Positions 44,201 to 55,400 are shown, counted from the first letter of the stretch. The stretch: DNA of 64,000 nucleotides from Neoceratodus forsteri (GCA_016271365.2 CM028131.1:289357001-289421000); one strand, 5' to 3'. Notes: a model not told the origin generated them from the sequence alone. Numbers and translations: made by a program.

Positions 44201-45985
44201 GAGGGGACTCAGGGTGGGTAGGGCTGCACAGACTTGGAGTGTCTGGCACCGCTGGTCCCCACTAGCTGAGGAAGCCTTCTTTTTGAGGGAACCTTGGGGC
44301 TGTTGATTCCTAGCTCATTGGCACTGGCAACGAAAAGGCTTTTGTCTGGGTTGCTGGGGCTCTGATTGGTACATGTGGTACACCAACTGGATTGCAAGAT
44401 GGAGTCCTGTAGATCCTGCCTGAACCCAGAAACTCTGAACCAGGCATGACATCTTAGATGTACCCCAGTGGCTGCTGCCCTGGCTGCGGTGTCTGCTGAG
44501 TCATAGGAAGTCCTAAGGACATGCATTCCCACATCAAGGCCTGACTGCAGCATGTCTAGGAGCACTGTTCCAGAATGGGTATCTGATTGTTTCTGGGCCA
44601 GTTCTATAGCCTTTCTCCACAGGGATTTCTGATATTGCACCATGTGGGCTAAGAAATTCAGTGACCTAATGGAGCAGGTGGAGGAGGCGTAAACCCTTCT
44701 GCTGAAGTGATTGAGCTTCTTTGACTCCTTATTGGGAGGCTGGGAACTCATATGTTTTGGTTGTTTGGTTCTACCATGGGCTGCTGTGAGAACCATTGAA
44801 TCTGCCCTTGGGTTCTCTGCCAAGAAAGGTTCGGCCTTAAGGGGCTTTTAGAGCCAATTAGCCTTCTTGGGAAAGGCGGAAAAGGATGTGGGATATTCCT
44901 AAGGCAGCCTTGTGAGGTCTTGAAAGGGGGAAACAAGAGGGGAGATAACTAGTGGTTCCTCTTCCTCTCCTGATCCATCTGTACTGTATCCCATTGGTTT
45001 AGATAATGAATGTGACTCATAACGTCCAGGAACATAGGGTCATCAGGTGGGGTTCTTGGAGAGTTTTGGGGCCCTTCTGGTTCTGGACAGAAACTCCTAG
45101 AAGATTCTCCAAAAGATGTAGACTGATTTTAGTAGGAGTCTGAGGAAGAGGATCTAAACAGTTTTCTGCCTCTCTGATTCCTGCTCCTATCCTCCAAAGA
45201 GGATCTGTGGGAAGATGAACAGTGATGTTGGCTGGTACGTCTCCATCTGGAGCAGCCAGAGTCTGATCCCCCTAGGTGCTGGGCTCCAGGAGGAGTGAGG
45301 GGCTCAGGGACGATCATCTGTGGGAATGGGTTTGTAAGGGACTGGTGTCTGGGGCACTGGCAGCTGTGGAGTTTGAGATTTCCCACCTCTGTCAAAGGTA
45401 TCATGGGCTCCTGAGGGGTCTTTCCCCAAGATTCCTCTGTGCCGGTGGGAGGACGGCTAGGACCTGGAGTCTCCTCCCAAACCACATGAGGACTCAGGGA
45501 TGCAGCACGGTCCAACAGCAGGTCAATCATCATCGGAGGGTCAGACGACTGTTTGCTAGGTGCTTTGGTCTTCGGTGGTGACCTGTTGACAGGTGGCCTA
45601 TAGTCGGAGTGACGTCTGGTTGTATCCAACGACAGGCCCTGAGGAGACTGCCCGTGAGGCACCTGGCTCTTAGTAGTGGCTGCAGGTGTTGTAGGGTCTG
45701 ACGCCCGAGAGGGTGGTGTTTCTCTTTGTGGGAAGTCGGCAATCAGGAGGTTGAGGAGCTGGCCTTCGATAGTCACTGCAGGGCAGCAAGTTGTTGCTCT
45801 ATCAATTAGGCCTGGAAAACGTTCTGGCGACGGGTCCTGGTGCACTGATTAAATCTGCAGCAGTCGGGGCAGGCCCTGACGTTGTGGTTAGACCCTCAGC
45901 AGAAAAGGCACTTCAAGTGGCCGTCCTTCAAAGGAATCTTCCGCCCGCATGGACACTTGCACTTCCGTCGTGAAGCAGGAGTAGA
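44201..45985 (-). pseudogene. DIRS-I gag, broken
   Basis: The finger is at about 45860-45976 (CPCGRKIPLKDGHLKCLFC, then CPDCCRFNQC). The middle frame at 45129-45845 is Pro/Ser-rich and ends in an Arg/Ser stretch. The C-terminal frame at 44209-44823 has DSMVLTAAHGRTKQPKHM, FLAHMVQYQKSLW and CHAWFRVSGFRQDLQDSIL. Frames are separated by shifts. Confidence 0.76.
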
Positions 45986-46472
45986 GGGTGATGACATACA
46001 TTGGGTAGATGGAGAAAATTAGAGGAGAAAATCGAAGAAAGGGTACTTTCTGACTGGAAGAAAATGGCGGTTGACAAGAGCAATGAGGCATCCGAGGAGC
46101 TGAAGCACACGGGTCGATGGGAAAAGAACTGAGGAAGGGGATGGGGTCCACCCCCTTTTTACAGCTGGTGACGGTGGTCGGGCCCCAGCTGGGTACTGCT
46201 GGCTAGAAGTTTTCTGTGGAGTCCTAGTGCCTGGCGGCATAGTCCTTATGGTGTAGCCTGCTGCAGGAGCTCTTACTTGAAGTAAGATCTTGAAATTAAA
46301 GGTATCTTGAGGTGAAGGACTTTGTTTTCTGTGTTTATACTTCCTTTGTAAATAGTTGTACTGAAAAATTTTATCTTTTTATGTTACTGTTACTGGAAAA
46401 ATAAAACGCTACTTGCGAATTTTAAATCAGCTCCTGGTCTTTCTGCGCTTCTGGACCTGTGCCTCAGTGACA

Positions 46473-46512
46473 TAAGAGACCTTCATGTTCTTGAAGGGAA
46501 TAAACAAGGTGA
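46473..46512 (+). mobile_element. Short CR1-like fragment
   Basis: The bases translate as ETFMFLKGINKV, which matches the ETFKYLKGINKV block of the CR1 at 16855-16890. It is only about 36 bp long and lies between LTR J and DIRS-K. Confidence 0.4.
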
Positions 46513-46515
46513 ATG

Positions 46516-47651
46516 TACAGTTATGTAATAACTTACTGTAATAGTAGATCTCCCAGAGGAGCTCTTGCAGTAGGCAACACTGTTAGGTCTAAGTCGCCAG
46601 GCACTAGGACCACACAGAAAATTTATAGTTAGCAATCTATAATGGGGGGACTGCCCCAGTTGCCATTCGCCAATGGTATAAGAGGGGCAGTCCCCCACAC
46701 CCACCTCAGTTCTCCCACCAGAGACCTGTGAGAAGGTCTGACTGGAGAAAGAGAGAACTCCTGGAGCCATAGAAAGACTGAGAGGGAGAGAGAGAGCAGG
46801 TGGATGGAGGGAGGAAAATTCCTGCCTACTGCAACAGCTCCTCTCGAAGATCTACTGTTACAGCAAGTTCTTATACATAACTGTACTATCTTACTTTGAG
46901 AGAGCTCTTGCAGTAGGCAACACCATTAGAACTGTGTGCCAAGTGGTGCCAAAAGGAAAGAGAACCCTCTGGAGGAGAACAAAGGGTTGCAGTAGGCATG
47001 AAGGACAGAAGGCCCAGAAAGGCCTCTAGTCCAACATCAGTCCTGAGCTGGAGCTGGCCCTGGACTCGGAGGACCTACTGGGGGATCGCACCCTTTCCGA
47101 GTCCCGTTGCTTGTCCTGGTGTTTCCCTGACTTGTGGGAAGATTCCCCTTTAGAGGAAGGTCCTTTCTCCATTTTCTTCAATTTCTCCTCGAGGAGGAAT
47201 CCTTGAAGGGCCTTTTGTCGGTGGATCCAGGTCCTGCTATTGAATTGCTGGCAAATTGAGCAGGCCTGGGTGTCATGCTCCGGGCTCAGGCACCTGACAC
47301 AGGCCAAACGGTGGTCTGCAAAAGGGATCTGTTTGCCACAGGCACACTTAGAGGGATGTCCTTCGAGAGAAGGGGTAGGAGAAGCAGACATGGATTAATT
47401 TGAAGGAAAAAAGATTTCACACATCGCTGCAATAGAGTGGGCATCCATGAGGCAGATGCTGGTGAGTAGATGGGAAAAGAACTGGGGATGCTGGGGGACC
47501 ACCCCCTTCTATGTGATGCCTGATGTCGGGGAGGGGCTGACGTCGGGGGTGGTCCCCTGCTGGATACTGTTAGAATTTTCCGTGGGGTCCTGGCACCTGC
47601 TGGCTTCAGTCCTAATGGTGTAACCTGCTGCAAGAGCTGTTTCTCGAAGTA
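46516..47651 (-). mobile_element. DIRS-K, miniature internally deleted DIRS (1.1 kb)
   Basis: It starts TACAGTTATG and ends CTCGAAGTA like DIRS-I and DIRS-L. The left repeat is at 46516-46600 and the internal complementary region at 46830-46930. Only the gag N-terminus remains between the ends. RT, RNase H and recombinase are absent, so any mobility would need another DIRS to supply them. Confidence 0.78.
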
Positions 47652-47723
47652 CGATCAAAGAGTTGCAGTAGGCATCAAGGACAGAAGGCCCAGAAAGGCC
47701 TCTAGTCCAACATCAGTCCTGAG
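46981..47723. repeat. 67-bp direct repeats around the DIRS-K right half
   Basis: 46981-47047 and 47657-47723 share GTTGCAGTAGGCAT and AAGGACAGAAGGCCCAG, with two or three mismatches in 67 bp. The first copy is inside DIRS-K and the second starts five bases beyond its right end. Confidence 0.85.
47026..47391 (-). CDS. DIRS-K gag N-terminal Cys/His finger frame, 121 aa
   Basis: This is an open frame from ATG at 47391 (MSASPTPS, the same start as DIRS-L gag at 61407). Residues 15-50 form the finger KCACGKQIPF, then H-x3-C-x2-C-x4-H-x4-C-x2-CQQF. The following part is Lys/Ser/Arg-rich (SSKGESSHKSGKHQDK). It ends at a stop where the internal deletion joins. It is the only undamaged example of this finger in the window. 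The finger is a conserved part of these gags, and I know no assigned function for it. Whether it is expressed is unknown. Confidence 0.6.
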   Translation of the reverse strand: MSASPTPSLEGHPSKCACGKQIPFADHRLACVRCLSPEHDTQACSICQQFNSRTWIHRQKALQGFLLEEKLKKMEKGPSSKGESSHKSGKHQDKQRDSERVRSPSRSSESRASSSSGLMLD

Positions 47724-50378
47724 TGCCAAAAGTAGCTCCCCGCCTAAAGCAAGGGAGGGAAAATACTCAGGAGGCTGTGGAGCAGATAACCACAGCAGAC
47801 ATGACTAGAAGTCTGCAAAGAATGTGGCTGAATTCCAGAAGGAGTGGCCCAAAACAACCCTGAGGAGGGAGCAGAAGATGGAAACCAAGCCTGCATACGA
47901 CTGGGAATGTCTGCCAGGATATACGGAGCTCTGGGTGTCAGGAAGGCTGACTGACAAAGGTCATAGCATATTGGCCCAAACCCAGACCATCCAGTCTTGG
48001 GGGAAAGGAGATGCGAGTGACTCTTCCAATGAGAAGAGGCACCAGAACACATGCACACGTAACGACAGGTAGCGATGACTCCAGTAGGAGTGTGGGTTGG
48101 AGCACCCAGCAAGGAAACCAATAAATTCCATCGGCAAACCAGGACATCTCAGTAGCCATGGGTGGCCCCATCTGTGACTAGTACCCTGGAAAGATGTTCT
48201 TCATTGGAGCAAGAACTGAACCCAAAGGCTGAGCCCAGTAGAGCTCTGAACCCACTGGACCCCAAGGGTCCACACATGGAGAAGTGGGCCTGGACAGGGT
48301 ACCCTAGGAATTGCCCCCGACAAAGGATTCACCAGTCAGGAGATGAACCAGGCTGCCATCTGAGGATGGGTGGGGGGGATGCCCACAGCCCACTTCCTGA
48401 GGAACTGCCCCCACCTAAGAGGAAGGCAAGACTTGGGCCGCATAGGAGCCCAGACACTATAGCAGCCCTGGAAGCAGGTGCCAGTGATACCAGGCTGCAG
48501 GACCATCATCAGGCCCCCAAAGAGAGTCGGCGAGGAAGACTGGCATCTAGTAGGGGAGCTGGCAAGTGGATTACCATCTGGGTTAACTGGTAGAGGGTCC
48601 GGAAGATCCCTGGGGATAAGTGGCCGGGATGGTGAGAAGGGGAAAAAATCTGTAATTGTCAAGTAAAAGGACTTATGGATGAGGACAAGTGTCCCACAAA
48701 GGGAAAGTGCATACCTAGAGCCCTGGGAAGAGACCAGAGCAGAAGTCCCCAAGAGGAATGCTTAGATGCCCCATCTTGGAGAAGGGAGTGGAGATCCATG
48801 ACCACCTGGAAGTCTCCTGCATCTTCCAGCACCCATAGGCGACAGAAGAGGGAAGGAGTCCAAGACTTTTCCTGACTTATAGGGAATTAAGGCTCACCAC
48901 CAGAGGAGTGGGAACGTGGGTCGTAGGCCGTTTAAAAGGACGTCCGAGATGTTCCTGTGATTTTTCAAGAGAAAAAGCTAAAAATTGTGGACTAGAGGGA
49001 AGGGGCAAATTTTATTTATTTATTTTTTGTTGACCGGGTAAGTGCACTAGACAAATCTTGCCTATTTTCAGGCACGACCCAGGGGAGGGGGATACAGATG
49101 AATGCCAACTGACCTTGAACCAGATTAAGCTGTTGGTGGTATTTTGAGTGAATGAGGGAAATTTGGCCAGGACACCGGGGAAATTCCTCTACTCTTTTCA
49201 ATAAGTGCCATGGGATCTTTAACATCCACCTGATCTACCACAAATCCAGGCAGATGGGACCTCGGTTTAACGTCTCATCCGAGAGACGGCACCTCAGAAG
49301 TGCAGTACCCCTCTCATGCTGCACTATAGTGTCAGTACTGGGATATTAACCCAAGTGCCAGATGTGGGAACTGAACCCACAGCCCTCTGATCTCCCAGCC
49401 TCAGAGGCGAGTGTACTACCTACTGAGCCACTGACAAATTGGCCTTAGGATGGGTATCAAAATGAGGCCGGCCATCAGGGGCATGGTATAACCGATCTGC
49501 TTTCTTGGGCATGGGAGGGACTGATTCCAGTTGCTGCCAAATGGTAGAGGTAATATCATCATGGGGGACCACTAAAGGTAAGATTTCCACTGATGCAACC
49601 ACTGGGAGGTGCAAATGCCCTGCCAGATGGTGATGCTGGGGGTCCTGCTCCTCCGTATGCCAACCTTGTGAGGTTTGGATAAGCCTCATCACCTCCAGAA
49701 TGGAATGGTCCTCTGGGAGGATTTAGGGGTATCCTTAACCCACACTTCCTCCGGGGGTGAGTGAGGGGTGGAACCCAGAGGCTTCATGAAGTCTGATGTC
49801 ATGTTTACTGAACATTCGGACCCTGAATTGGGGTGCTGGGCAGTGATAGGCTGGAGCTAGCGACAGCCCTGATGTCCGGGAGGTGCTCCACTGAAGGAGG
49901 AGAAGGAGGAGGAACTTCCCTATCCAGCGAAGGAGGATCTCACGTCGCGGAATGGACCGACATTGGTATCACCTGGGCTGGTGCCAGACATCGAGTGGAC
50001 GCCCACTAGGCATTAAGGGCACTGTAGTCAGCCGGTGTTCAACAAAGGAACACCAGGAGGTAGGAACATCCTGGGTAATGCATCAGGAGACCATAAAAAG
50101 GACCCAACAACAGTCCAGATGGACTGGATGGAAGGCCTAGAGTCGGGCCTGAAGGACTGCCAGGAGGCAGACCTGATGGCTGCTGCTGGTCGGGTGATGA
50201 CCCTGAAAGATACAGGTTCTGAGGCAGCACCCAGGGATCCGAAGTAAGGTCCAGGGTGGCACAGCTGGAGGTGCCTGGTCCGTGGGAGAACCGGTGAATT
50301 CTGGTAATGGGAGGCCCAGAGCCGGGCTTGAGAGGGGTTGGACAGCGGATGGCAGCCCTGCTGGCACCTGGTGGTTGT
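47652..50378 (-). mobile_element. DIRS-like fragment M with SINE insertion
   Basis: 49441-50378 encodes DIRS gag pieces on the minus strand (PKKADRLYHAPDGRPHF near 49480-49510), broken by shifts. 47724-49005 holds no domain that I recognise, only short frames on both strands. It may be unfamiliar DIRS internal sequence or another repeat. The right side is cut by the gypsy F LTR. Confidence 0.5.
49012..49434 (-). mobile_element. tRNA-derived SINE
   Basis: Read on the minus strand, the head has TGGCTCAGTAGGTAGTACAC (A box) and GGGTTCAGTTCCCAC (B box). A central part follows, with GCCGTCTCTCGGATGAGACG and AAAGATCCCATGGCAC, which I recall from SINEs of sharks and other vertebrates. It ends in an A-rich tail (TTTATTTATTT on the plus strand). 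CAAATT at 49006-49011 and at 49435-49440 is the target duplication. Confidence 0.75.
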
Positions 50379-51098
50379 TGTCGAGGCACAGGTCAGGAAG
50401 CACAGGAAAAATCAGGAGCAGTTGTAGAATTTGCAAAAGGTATTTATTAGTACTAGCAGTAACATAACAAAATTGTTTAGAACAACTATTTACAAAGACA
50501 GAATATGCAGAGAAGATCCATCTGAGTTTTCCTTCAATCTCTGTGTCTCTCAAACCATTGCAGCTCTTTCTCTTAGTCCTTGCAACCCCTGCCTTAACAA
50601 GCTTCCTGTTTTTTTTTTCTAAAATGTTCTTGTATGTTTCAGGCAGGTGCAGCAAGAACACAATGTCCCAGAAGTGAGGCCCCTTCTCCACAGATTCTAA
50701 AAAGAGCTTAAAAACTGTTCTCAGGTTAACCCCTTAAGTTCCTAATAGCCTTTTGCAATCATCTCAAACTATAATTATATACATTTCAACAGTAACACTA
50801 TATAATTTCTAAAGAAAGGGATCCCAATATAAATTACATTTACACATAATGATTTGCATATAATTTTATACCAGCAGATATGCAAGGGAGGGAAAAGACA
50901 GGAACAGCAAGGGAAGACTGTGAGACAGCGAGAGGCAGAGAACTGCGAGACTGCCAGGGTGATCAAATCCTAGGTCTCACAGGAAAATTTGGTTACGCAA
51001 CCAGACAGACAAGAGACAGGAAAGGAAAGAACAGAACAGATCCCTGCATTCAAACTCTCCATAACAACTGGGTCAGGGTCCTGTTCAATCCTGTCACA
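50379..51098 (-). repeat. 3' LTR of gypsy F (720 bp)
   Basis: On the minus strand it runs TGTGACAGG to GCCTCGACA and aligns throughout with the gypsy C LTR. TATA and the octamer ATGCAAAT (minus strand) lie at about 50852-50871. AATAAA is near 50440. A polypurine tract with seven G (minus strand) lies at 51101-51118. Confidence 0.9.
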
Positions 51099-51260
51099 TA
51101 CACCCCCCCAAGAGGGAACCTGTTTTATTAAACAGGTTTCCAAAACTTTCTATTAATTCTCAAACATTAGCTTCTAACTTTCAGAAATTAAGCATGTGTA
51201 GTATCCTTTTTTCTATAACATTACAGCAAACAGTAAAGTTTAAACTCATAAATTTGTTTT

Positions 51261-51620
51261 TCAACCTTCAGAACCGTCAATTCCTGATCCATATCTCAAA
51301 AGAAAATCAGCATTGCTATTCTCTTTACCCGATCTGTGTATCACCTTGAATTTAAATGGCTGTAGTGCCAGGTACCACCTCGTGATTCTTAAATTTTTAT
51401 CTTTCATTTGGTTTAGCCAACAGAGAGGACTGTGATCTGTTACAAGTACAAAGTCAGTTCCTAGCAAATAAAACTTAAGGGACTCCATGGCCCACTTTGC
51501 TGCTAAACATTCCTTTTTAAATGGTGGAGTACCTTTTCTCTCTGTCATGCAACTTCCTACTTATGTACAGAATAGGATGTTCTGTCCCATCTATATTTTG
51601 ACTCAGGACTGCACCTAGAC
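51261..51620 (-). pseudogene. Gypsy F RNase H, broken
   Basis: Frame 51261-51548 has KECLAAKWAMESLKFYLLG (second acidic box) and VLVTDHSPLCWLNQMKDKN (third). It ends NADFLLRYGSGIDGS. The first acidic box is split from it by a frame change near 51620. The interval 51119-51260 is non-coding. Confidence 0.82.
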
Positions 51621-52830
51621 CTACCTCTCATGCATCTGTTTGTAACAAAAATGGTTTCTCGAAGTCTGGGCTTCTTAGAACAGGGGTTGAACATAATGCA
51701 GCCTTAATGGCTTGACAAGCTTCATCACACTCTGGGGTCCATTTCACATTATTCGGGTACCATTTTTTTGTGAGTTCAGTGAGAGGAGTAGCTAACTCTG
51801 CAAAGTTGGGAACAAATCTCTGATAATAACCAGCCAGCCCTAAAAATGACCTGACATGTTTCTTGGTTTTAGGGACAGAGCTGTTAGCTACAGCGTCTAT
51901 CTTAGAAACCTCAGGATTGACTTCTCCATTTCCCAAAACATAGCCCAAATATGTGCTTTCCTGCATGCCCAATGCACACTTGGTAGGATTAATTGTCAGA
52001 CCTGCATTTTTGACAGCTTGGATAACTGCTCGTAGGTGTTCCAGGTGTTTTTTCCAGTCTAGACTGTACACCACAACATCATCCATTTGAGGAATGAGGT
52101 GTGAACGAGCTTGATACATCCAGCAGACCAAACCTGAGTTTGATTCTCACAACCTCCACTTGCATACTGTGTGACTCTGAGCAAGTCACTTAACTGCCCA
52201 GTGATCCCAGGTCACCCCTGAAAACAGGCACATAAAAATCCAGGTAAGTAGCACAATGATCAGTATGAAGGGATAAAATTACATTCATATAACGCTGGAA
52301 TGTAGCGGGAGTGCCATGTAAACCAAATGGCATGGTGGTGAACTGATAGACACCAATGGCAAATACAGTTTTGACTCTGGATTCTTTAGCTAAAGGGATT
52401 TGCCAGTACCTTGGTGAGATCGAGGGTACTGATATACTTTGCACTCCCCAGTCTGTCCACCAAATCTTCTATTCTGGGCATATGATAACTGTCAAATTCT
52501 GACACTTGTTTAAGTTTCCTAAAATCAAGGCAGATTCTAACATCCCCTTCTTTTTTTGTTTGCAGTTACCACTAGAGATGACCAAGCACTCCTCGACTCT
52601 TCTATGATACCCATTTCTTTCATTTTTTGTATTTCCTTAACCACAACACCTCTTAACCGCTCTGGTAACCTGTATGTCTTTCGCCTAATAGGGCGATTAT
52701 TCCTTGACTCTGTTATGTACTGGACCCATTTTGCTCGGCCTGGTACTATAGTAAAAGTACTGTTAAATGTCTTTAGCAAGTTACAAATTTCTGTAGTTTG
52801 TTCTGAAGTTAAGGAAACATTCACCTGTAT
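51621..52830 (-). pseudogene. Gypsy F reverse transcriptase, YLDD split by a SINE
   Basis: Frame 52537-52824 is the pre-RT and fingers part (VSLTSEQTTEICNLLKTF, RPIRRKTYRLPERLR). Frame 52190-52444 has YWQIPLAKESRVKTVF, PFGLHGTPATFQRYMN and a terminal TYLD. A 152-bp SINE follows, then MDDVVVYSLDWKKHLEHL in frame 51628-52131, which runs on to the thumb and connection (VRSFLGLAGYYQRFVPNF). Motif A is lost in a shifted stretch near 52425. Without the SINE the palm would be close to continuous. Confidence 0.85.
52086..52237 (+). mobile_element. MIR/CORE-like SINE in gypsy F RT
   Basis: The 152-bp insert contains GAGTTTGATTCTCAC (B-box-like) and then CTGTGTGACTCTGAGCAAG with TCACTTAACTG. This matches the order of the MIR/CORE-SINE consensus as I know it. 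It ends in an A-rich CACATAAAA. ATCCA at 52081-52085 and at 52238-52242 is the target duplication. Confidence 0.75.
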
Positions 52831-53039
52831 AGCTTCAGTAGTTACAGTTTGTTCCAGTCTATTATAAGCTACATCAATATCTTTATCATTTCTGGTAAAA
52901 CTAGCAAAACGGCTTTTGGCATTTTTTCAACCCATTTCTTGAGGAGGTTAGCATGGTATATCTTAGGATTTTTCCTGTCAGGGGTCTCACTCTCACAGTT
53001 AACGGTGCCAGTACATCTAAGCACTCTATATGGCCCTTG

Positions 53040-53893
53040 TCACTTCATTAACAGTTTATTTTCTGTTGTGGGTAACAGTAGCAAAACCTTTTCACCTGGC
53101 TCAAAAACGTTTTCTTTTACCCCATGGTCATAATATACCTTCTGCTGGTTTGGGGCCTCACGGGCAATTTCAACATATTTTGCCAGTTTCTTTCTTAGGG
53201 CACACATGTAAGACACTATAGATCGTTTCTGAGTGGGGTTATCTTCCCACATTTCTTGTATCACATCCAGTGGCCCTCTTGGTTGCCTACCAAACAGCAT
53301 TTCAAATGGTGAAAACCCTGTTGATGCCTGTGGCACTTCTCTGCAAGCAAAAAGTAGGTAAAGCAAGTATTGGTTCCAGTCTTTCCCTTCCCTTTTTACA
53401 AACCTTTTTAAGATGTGTTTTAGGGTTTGGTTAAAATCCTCAACAAGACTGTCTGAGGGTGACAGGGGGAGATTCTTATGGCAGTGATACCTAGTAGTCT
53501 GTACAGCTCCTTAAGTAATGCAGCACCAAAATTACTACCCTGATCAGTAATAATTTCTTTAGGTATGCACAACTCTGCTGAAAAATTTTTGCAAGCTCTG
53601 CTGCCACTTTTGAAGCTGCATACTACCAGGATACATTTATTATCCTTTTTACTTTTGTCTAAAGGGCCAACCACATCCATTGCAATTCTCTCAAAAGGCA
53701 CATCTATCAAGGGTAGGGGCACCTTGTCTTTTTTAGTCACTGGGGCTGCTTTCTGACACTCAGCACAGGAATTACAATAGGTAGCAACATCTTCATGAAT
53801 TCCAAGCCAGTGAAATCTACATAGCAATCTGGCTAGGGTGCGATCCCTCCCTGAGTGACCAGCCATAGGACTATCATGTGCTATCTGCAACAA
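53040..53893 (-). pseudogene. Gypsy F integrase, broken
   Basis: Frame 53420-53893 has HSGRDRTLARLLCRFHWL and CNSCAECQK (zinc domain), FERIAMDVVGPL (first aspartate) and KEIITDQGSNFGA (second aspartate). A break near 53420 follows. Frame 53040-53366 has FACREVPQASTGFSPFEMLF and GVKENVFEPGEKVLLLLP. It is the best-preserved integrase in the window. Its position before RT defines the copia-like order. Confidence 0.87.
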
Positions 53894-55165
53894 CTCCGTT
53901 CTATCTTCTGTGGTATAACCAATTGTTCTGTCTGTTCCTGTGTCTGAGGTTTAACCCAAACTCTGTACAGTAACTCATTACATTTTTTAAACATTGCTCT
54001 GACCTGTTTTGGTTTCACCCCCAGCTGCTTAAAATAACCCTGGAGAGAAACACTGTTAGCCTGTTCTGAAAGAGAATTACAATCAGTGATCAGTTTAGTT
54101 TCAGCATTTTCATATGTATAGGGGCTGTCTGCCCCCAAACGCCCTAAACCTTGCAGTGACATTTTCGGTGCTCTCACTTATCGACTATGGGATTGTCTAC
54201 ATCTCTGCTGGCCCTACTACCCTTTGCCATATTAAGGTCTTCCTAAATAAAGCCTGCAGACTTGTCACAGGATGTGACCAGTGGACCCATACTTATGAGC
54301 TCTAATATTGCACCAACTGGCCTAACTTCGACGGATGGCTCAGATACCAGACCTGTCTCCTTGCAGAGAGCTCTCACTTTGCTCCTCCCCCCAGGACTTC
54401 ACCATCTTGTGCAGCACTCCACCCAACCCCAGACAACTCAAAGCTTTCTGTCTGCCCCTCTCTTAGTACCCCATTGCAGGACTTCCCTGGGCCAATGCTC
54501 CTTTTTCCACAGGGCTCCCTCTGATTTAATGAACTACCTCCTGCTGTCTGTCTGGAGCAGCGTCTAGGCCAATTTTAATCCCGACTCTGCTTGGAAATTC
54601 TCTCCCACTCCTGCTGTGACTGCACCTAGTCTCTATCTGCAATGTGGACGCAAGTCACTTATCACTTCCCCTTTGACCTGGGGTCTGCCTCTACCGCTTG
54701 ACCCTGCAGAAACTGTAATAGACTAGTTTACTGATCATTGTCTTTTGATACTGTAACTATTGTTGTTTACTGCTCACTGTCTGACTTGGGCTGGATCTCT
54801 CTGCCCTTGAATTTTGTTACTTGTCCTCTTTTTAACATTGTAATATTGCTTTGCTCTTGTCTTTCTTGTACTGTTATTTCATTTTTGACATGGAGCCTTT
54901 GCAAATGAGTCATTGACTCAAAGGTTGTAATTCCAATTCTTTCAATAAATAAAATGTTAACCCCTTATGTCCATCAGTCATTTGTTGCCACAGTTTGTTC
55001 AGGCATTGTCTTTCTTTCCTGGATTTTCGGATCTTGGAGCTGTGCTCAAACAAGTGCGAATCACAGTCATTGAAAGGAAAAGTGTCCCCACCATTTGAGA
55101 TTTTCTTTGCCTGAGGTCGTTACCACTGCTGCTGAAACTGCAGGATTCAGTTCCTCTGAGATTAA
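53881..55165 (-). pseudogene. Gypsy F linker between protease and integrase, with LINE insertion
   Basis: The frame at 53881-54177 holds TYENAETKLITDCNSLSEQA and WVKPQTQEQTEQLVIPQ. The upstream part (54960-55165) has EHSSKIRKSRKERQCLNKL and aligns with gypsy C 11750-11940. The LINE at 54114-54955 separates them. Confidence 0.78.
54114..54955 (+). mobile_element. 3' end of a Jockey-group LINE in gypsy F
   Basis: The frame at 54114-54305 reads SLIDYGIVYISAG and LNKACRLVTGC, the C-terminal part of a LINE ORF2. FFHRAPSDLMNYL follows near 54510-54550. The end is an AATAAATAAA tail. ATGT on both edges may be the target duplication. It may be the same family as the LINE at 62693, but the two do not overlap in the window. 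Confidence 0.68.
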
Positions 55166-55400
55166 CTAAGTAAATTGTGGACAGTCATTTCCAATAATTA
55201 CAGGTACAGGTAATTTAGGTACTACCCCCACTTTCATTTGGTGTGATACACCCTTAATGGTTAGAGTCACTTGGGTGGTGGGACAGTATTGAGTGTTCCC
55301 GTGGATGCAGAGGACACCAGTACCTGGTCCTTTTGCACAGTTTTCACAGCACTTCAACATGCACTAGGGTCTGTCTGCTTCCCGAATCAATGAGTCCCTT
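55166..55400 (-). pseudogene. Gypsy F aspartic protease remnant
   Basis: The D-S-G triad is at 55380-55388 in LIDSGSRQTLVHVEVL. Frame 55166-55360 carries PTTQVTLTIKGVSHQMKVGV and PVPVIIGNDCPQFT. A stop after HVEVL and a frame change separate the two parts. Confidence 0.75.

Larger units (their letters stand above)
41027..46284 (-). mobile_element. DIRS-I, near full length, inside LTR J
   Basis: It begins TACAGTTATGTAAGAAC at 41027 and ends GAAGTA at 46284. About 180 bp at the left (41080-41240) is repeated in inverted form at the right (46140-46284). Gag, RT, RNase H and recombinase are all present. Its termini match DIRS-L and DIRS-K. Confidence 0.88.
40470..46472 (+). repeat. LTR J, C/F-family LTR split by DIRS-I
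   Basis: 40470-41026 and 46285-46472 together align with the gypsy C LTR from TGTGAGACAG to CAGTGACA, about 745 bp against 737. TATAAAAT is at about 40715 and AATAAA near 46400. No internal gypsy region adjoins either side, so it is a solo LTR. Flanks GCAAG and TAAGA do not match as a target duplication. Confidence 0.85.

Noticed and set aside
48162..48593. 143-codon plus-strand frame
   Set aside because: It has no recognisable domain, lies in repeat-bounded sequence, and frames of similar size occur on the other strand.
49380..49434. Genuine tRNA gene
   Set aside because: The A and B boxes belong to a SINE with an A-rich tail and a CAAATT target duplication. The tRNA fold is not complete.
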